From NCBI RefSeq assembly GCF_008642375.1, contig NZ_CP029194.1, forward strand, positions 6,814,501-6,878,500: DNA of 64,000 nt, in the 5' to 3' direction. The stretch comes from Streptomyces venezuelae (GTDB lineage Bacteria > Actinomycetota > Actinomycetes > Streptomycetales > Streptomycetaceae). A program made the translations under genes and the position numbers. Shown here one piece after another: positions 62,099 to 64,000 of this stretch. Position 1 is the first letter of the stretch. Every line of letters begins with the position of its first letter. The notes under the pieces were generated by a model that was not told the origin of the DNA, searched no databases, and worked only from the letters and a program-made list of their open reading frames with translations.

Positions 62099-64000
62099 AT
62101 GTCCACCGCCCCGCGCATCTGCCCCCTCTGCGAAGCGACCTGCGGACTGACCCTGACACTCGACGGGACCCGGGTCACCGGGGCCCGCGGCGACTGGGAC
62201 GATGTCTTCAGCCAGGGGTTCATCTGCCCCAAGGGCGCCGCCTTTCCGGAGGTCGACGCCGATCCGGACCGGCTGCGCGGCCCCCTGGTACGGAAGGACG
62301 GCCGGCTCCAGGAGGCCACCTGGGAGGAGGCGTTCGACACCATCGCCGCCCGGATCCGGCCGCTGATCGAGGAGTACGGGCCGGACTCCGTGGGTATCGT
62401 CCTCGGCAACCCCAACGTGCACACGATGGCCGGCGCCCTCTATCCGCCCCTCCTCATCGGCGCCCTGCGCACGCGGAACCTCTTCACCGCGTCCACGCTC
62501 GACCAGATGCCCAAGCACGTCTCCAGCGGCCTGCTGTTCGGGGACCCCTTCGCCGTGCCCGTCCCGGACCTGGACCGCACCGACCACCTCCTGATCCTCG
62601 GCGCCAACCCGCTGGACTCCAACGGAAGCCTGTGCACGGCCCCCGACTTCCCCGGCCGGCTCAAGGCGCTCCGGCGGCGCGGCGGCACCCTCACCGTCGT
62701 CGACCCCCGGCGCACCCGCACCGCACGCCTCGCCGACCGCCACGTCGCCATCCGCCCCGGCGCCGACGCGCTCCTCCTCGCCGCCCTCGTCCACACCCTC
62801 TTCGAGGAGGACCTCACCGACCTCGGCCCGCTCGCCGCCCAGGTCGAAGGCGTCGAGGAGGTACGGGCCGCGGTCGCGGAGTTCAGCCCCGAGGCCGTCG
62901 CCGCCGCCTGCGACGTGGACGCCGGCACCGTCCGCGCCCTCGCCCGCGAACTGGCCGCGGCCCCGTCCGCCGCCGTCTACGGACGCATGGGCAGCTCCAC
63001 CGTGGAGCACGGCACCCTCGGCAACTGGCTCGTCGACGTCCTCAACGTGCTCACCGGCAACCTCGACCGGCCCGGAGGCGCGCTCTTCCCGCTCTCCGCC
63101 ACCTCACCCGCCCCCCGCCCGGCGGGCCCCGGCAGGGGCTTCGCCCTCGGCCGCCGGCACAGCAGGGTCTCGCACCACCCCGAGATCAAAGGGGAGTTGC
63201 CGCTGGTCGCGCTCGCCGAGGAGATCGAGACACCGGGGGAGGGCCGCATCCGGGCCGTCATCACCGTCGCCGCCAACCCCGTCCTCTCCGCCCCCGACGG
63301 GAACCGGCTCGACGCGGCCCTCGGCTCCCTCGACCTCATGGTCGCCGTCGACCCGTACCTCAACGAGACCACCTGTCACGCCGATGTCCTCCTGCCCCCG
63401 CCGCCACCCTCCCGGAGCGCCCACTTCGACTTCGCCTTCAACGGCTTCGCCGTCCGCGACCAGGCCCGTTACACGCCCGCGGCCCTCCCCCTCGACGCGG
63501 GCGGCATGGACGAGTGCGAGATCCACGCGCGGCTGATCCTCGCCGTCTCGGGCATGCACGGCGCCCCGCCCTCCGCCGTCGACGAGCTAGCCGTCGAGAC
63601 CACCCTCGCCAAGGCCGTCACGCAGGAGCACTCACCGGCGTACGGCGCGGACCCCAAGGAGTTCGCCGGCCGGCTCACCGGAAGCACCGGCCCCGAGCGC
63701 CGGCTCGACCTGATGCTGCGCCTCGGCCCGTACGGACTCACCCTCGACGAGCTGCGGGCGCACCCGCACGGCATCGACCTCGGCCCGCTCAAACCGCGCC
63801 TCCCGCAGGTCCTCAAGACCCGCAGCGGCCGGATCGAACTCCTCCCCGCGCCCCTCGCCGCCGACCTGCCCCGGCTGCGCGCCGCGCTGCACGCCGTACC
63901 GGCCCCGGGCACCCTCCGGCTCGTCGGCCGCAGGCACCTGCGCTCCAACAACAGCTGGCTGCACAACACGCCCGCACTGGGCGGCGGATCCAACCGCTGC
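62099..64000 (+). CDS. Molybdopterin oxidoreductase (partial, runs off the window)
   Basis: The ATG at 62099 opens a frame that continues to the last base (634 codons). The start carries a 4Fe-4S motif CPLCEATCG plus ICPKG. A molybdopterin domain follows with ILGANPLDSNGSL and VDPRRTRTARLADRH for pterin binding, and GNWLVDVLNVLTGNLDRPGG. It resembles formate dehydrogenase and assimilatory nitrate reductase large subunits. At the place where a Cys or Sec normally binds molybdenum the text reads STLDQMPKHVSSG, without Cys. Substrate is unknown. A GNRC-type end near 64000 suggests that the C-terminal pterin domain is starting. Confidence 0.88.
   Translation, partial: MSTAPRICPLCEATCGLTLTLDGTRVTGARGDWDDVFSQGFICPKGAAFPEVDADPDRLRGPLVRKDGRLQEATWEEAFDTIAARIRPLIEEYGPDSVGIVLGNPNVHTMAGALYPPLLIGALRTRNLFTASTLDQMPKHVSSGLLFGDPFAVPVPDLDRTDHLLILGANPLDSNGSLCTAPDFPGRLKALRRRGGTLTVVDPRRTRTARLADRHVAIRPGADALLLAALVHTLFEEDLTDLGPLAAQVEGVEEVRAAVAEFSPEAVAAACDVDAGTVRALARELAAAPSAAVYGRMGSSTVEHGTLGNWLVDVLNVLTGNLDRPGGALFPLSATSPAPRPAGPGRGFALGRRHSRVSHHPEIKGELPLVALAEEIETPGEGRIRAVITVAANPVLSAPDGNRLDAALGSLDLMVAVDPYLNETTCHADVLLPPPPPSRSAHFDFAFNGFAVRDQARYTPAALPLDAGGMDECEIHARLILAVSGMHGAPPSAVDELAVETTLAKAVTQEHSPAYGADPKEFAGRLTGSTGPERRLDLMLRLGPYGLTLDELRAHPHGIDLGPLKPRLPQVLKTRSGRIELLPAPLAADLPRLRAALHAVPAPGTLRLVGRRHLRSNNSWLHNTPALGGGSNRC

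Overview
This is a 64 kb stretch of very GC-rich DNA with the codon bias, GTG/TTG starts, short intergenic gaps and gene content of Streptomyces or a close relative. Typical markers are secreted streptogrisin-type proteases, an albus-G-type zinc DD-carboxypeptidase, an AA10 oxygenase with a LAXTG sorting signal, dnaE2, TetR/GntR regulators and many GNAT enzymes. From memory only, the order dnaE2, Y-polymerase, lipase, AA10 oxygenase, SGNH esterase, hmgA recalls the S. coelicolor SCO17xx region; this was not checked.

Left part (1-15 kb): the end of an MFS exporter, a SepF-like protein, and a DUF5685 protein with a strongly Cys-rich tail. Then come two divergent units for amino-acid-type ABC uptake. 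The minus unit (23-codon leader peptide, GNAT enzyme, binding lipoprotein) faces a plus unit (permease, FAD/NAD(P)-binding enzyme, second permease, ATPase, second binding lipoprotein, DUF1684 protein). The leader peptide suggests a sulfur or cysteine theme. Two tandem streptogrisin-like proteases, a double-GNAT protein and a YhgE/Pip-like membrane protein follow.

Mutagenesis locus and inserted island (15-26.6 kb): dnaE2 overlaps a Y-family polymerase relative that has lost its catalytic aspartates (ImuB-like). The last 121 bp of that gene recur about 6.9 kb downstream (19569-19689 and 26468-26588). The two copies bracket an island with a decayed YD-repeat (Rhs) gene, a swapped C-terminal domain and a small lipoprotein that is the likely immunity protein.

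Centre (26.7-43 kb): secreted lipase, DD-carboxypeptidase, cell-wall-anchored AA10 oxygenase, a response regulator without an adjacent kinase and its divergent TctCBA carboxylate transporter, several GNATs, DUF402, a short GntR, an AAA+ ATPase, a three-gene glycosyltransferase/deacetylase operon, an SGNH esterase and a membrane-anchored pseudokinase.

Right part (43-64 kb): CoA transferase, a DrrAB-type exporter with its divergent TetR regulator and palindromic operators, an orphan type ISP specificity-like domain, a GntR/UTRA regulator with homogentisate dioxygenase, and a coupled trio (beta-helix protein, cupredoxin-like lipoprotein, polytopic membrane protein). A 1644-residue secreted polymorphic toxin (ricin lectin, long Ala-rich coiled coil, Hint, RNase-A-like tip) comes next with its putative immunity gene, then a TetR regulator and a molybdopterin oxidoreductase that runs off the window.

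The best leads for new biology are the island with its decayed Rhs toxin and lipoprotein partner, the Hint/coiled-coil toxin with its polypurine-led immunity gene, and the beta-helix/cupredoxin/membrane trio.
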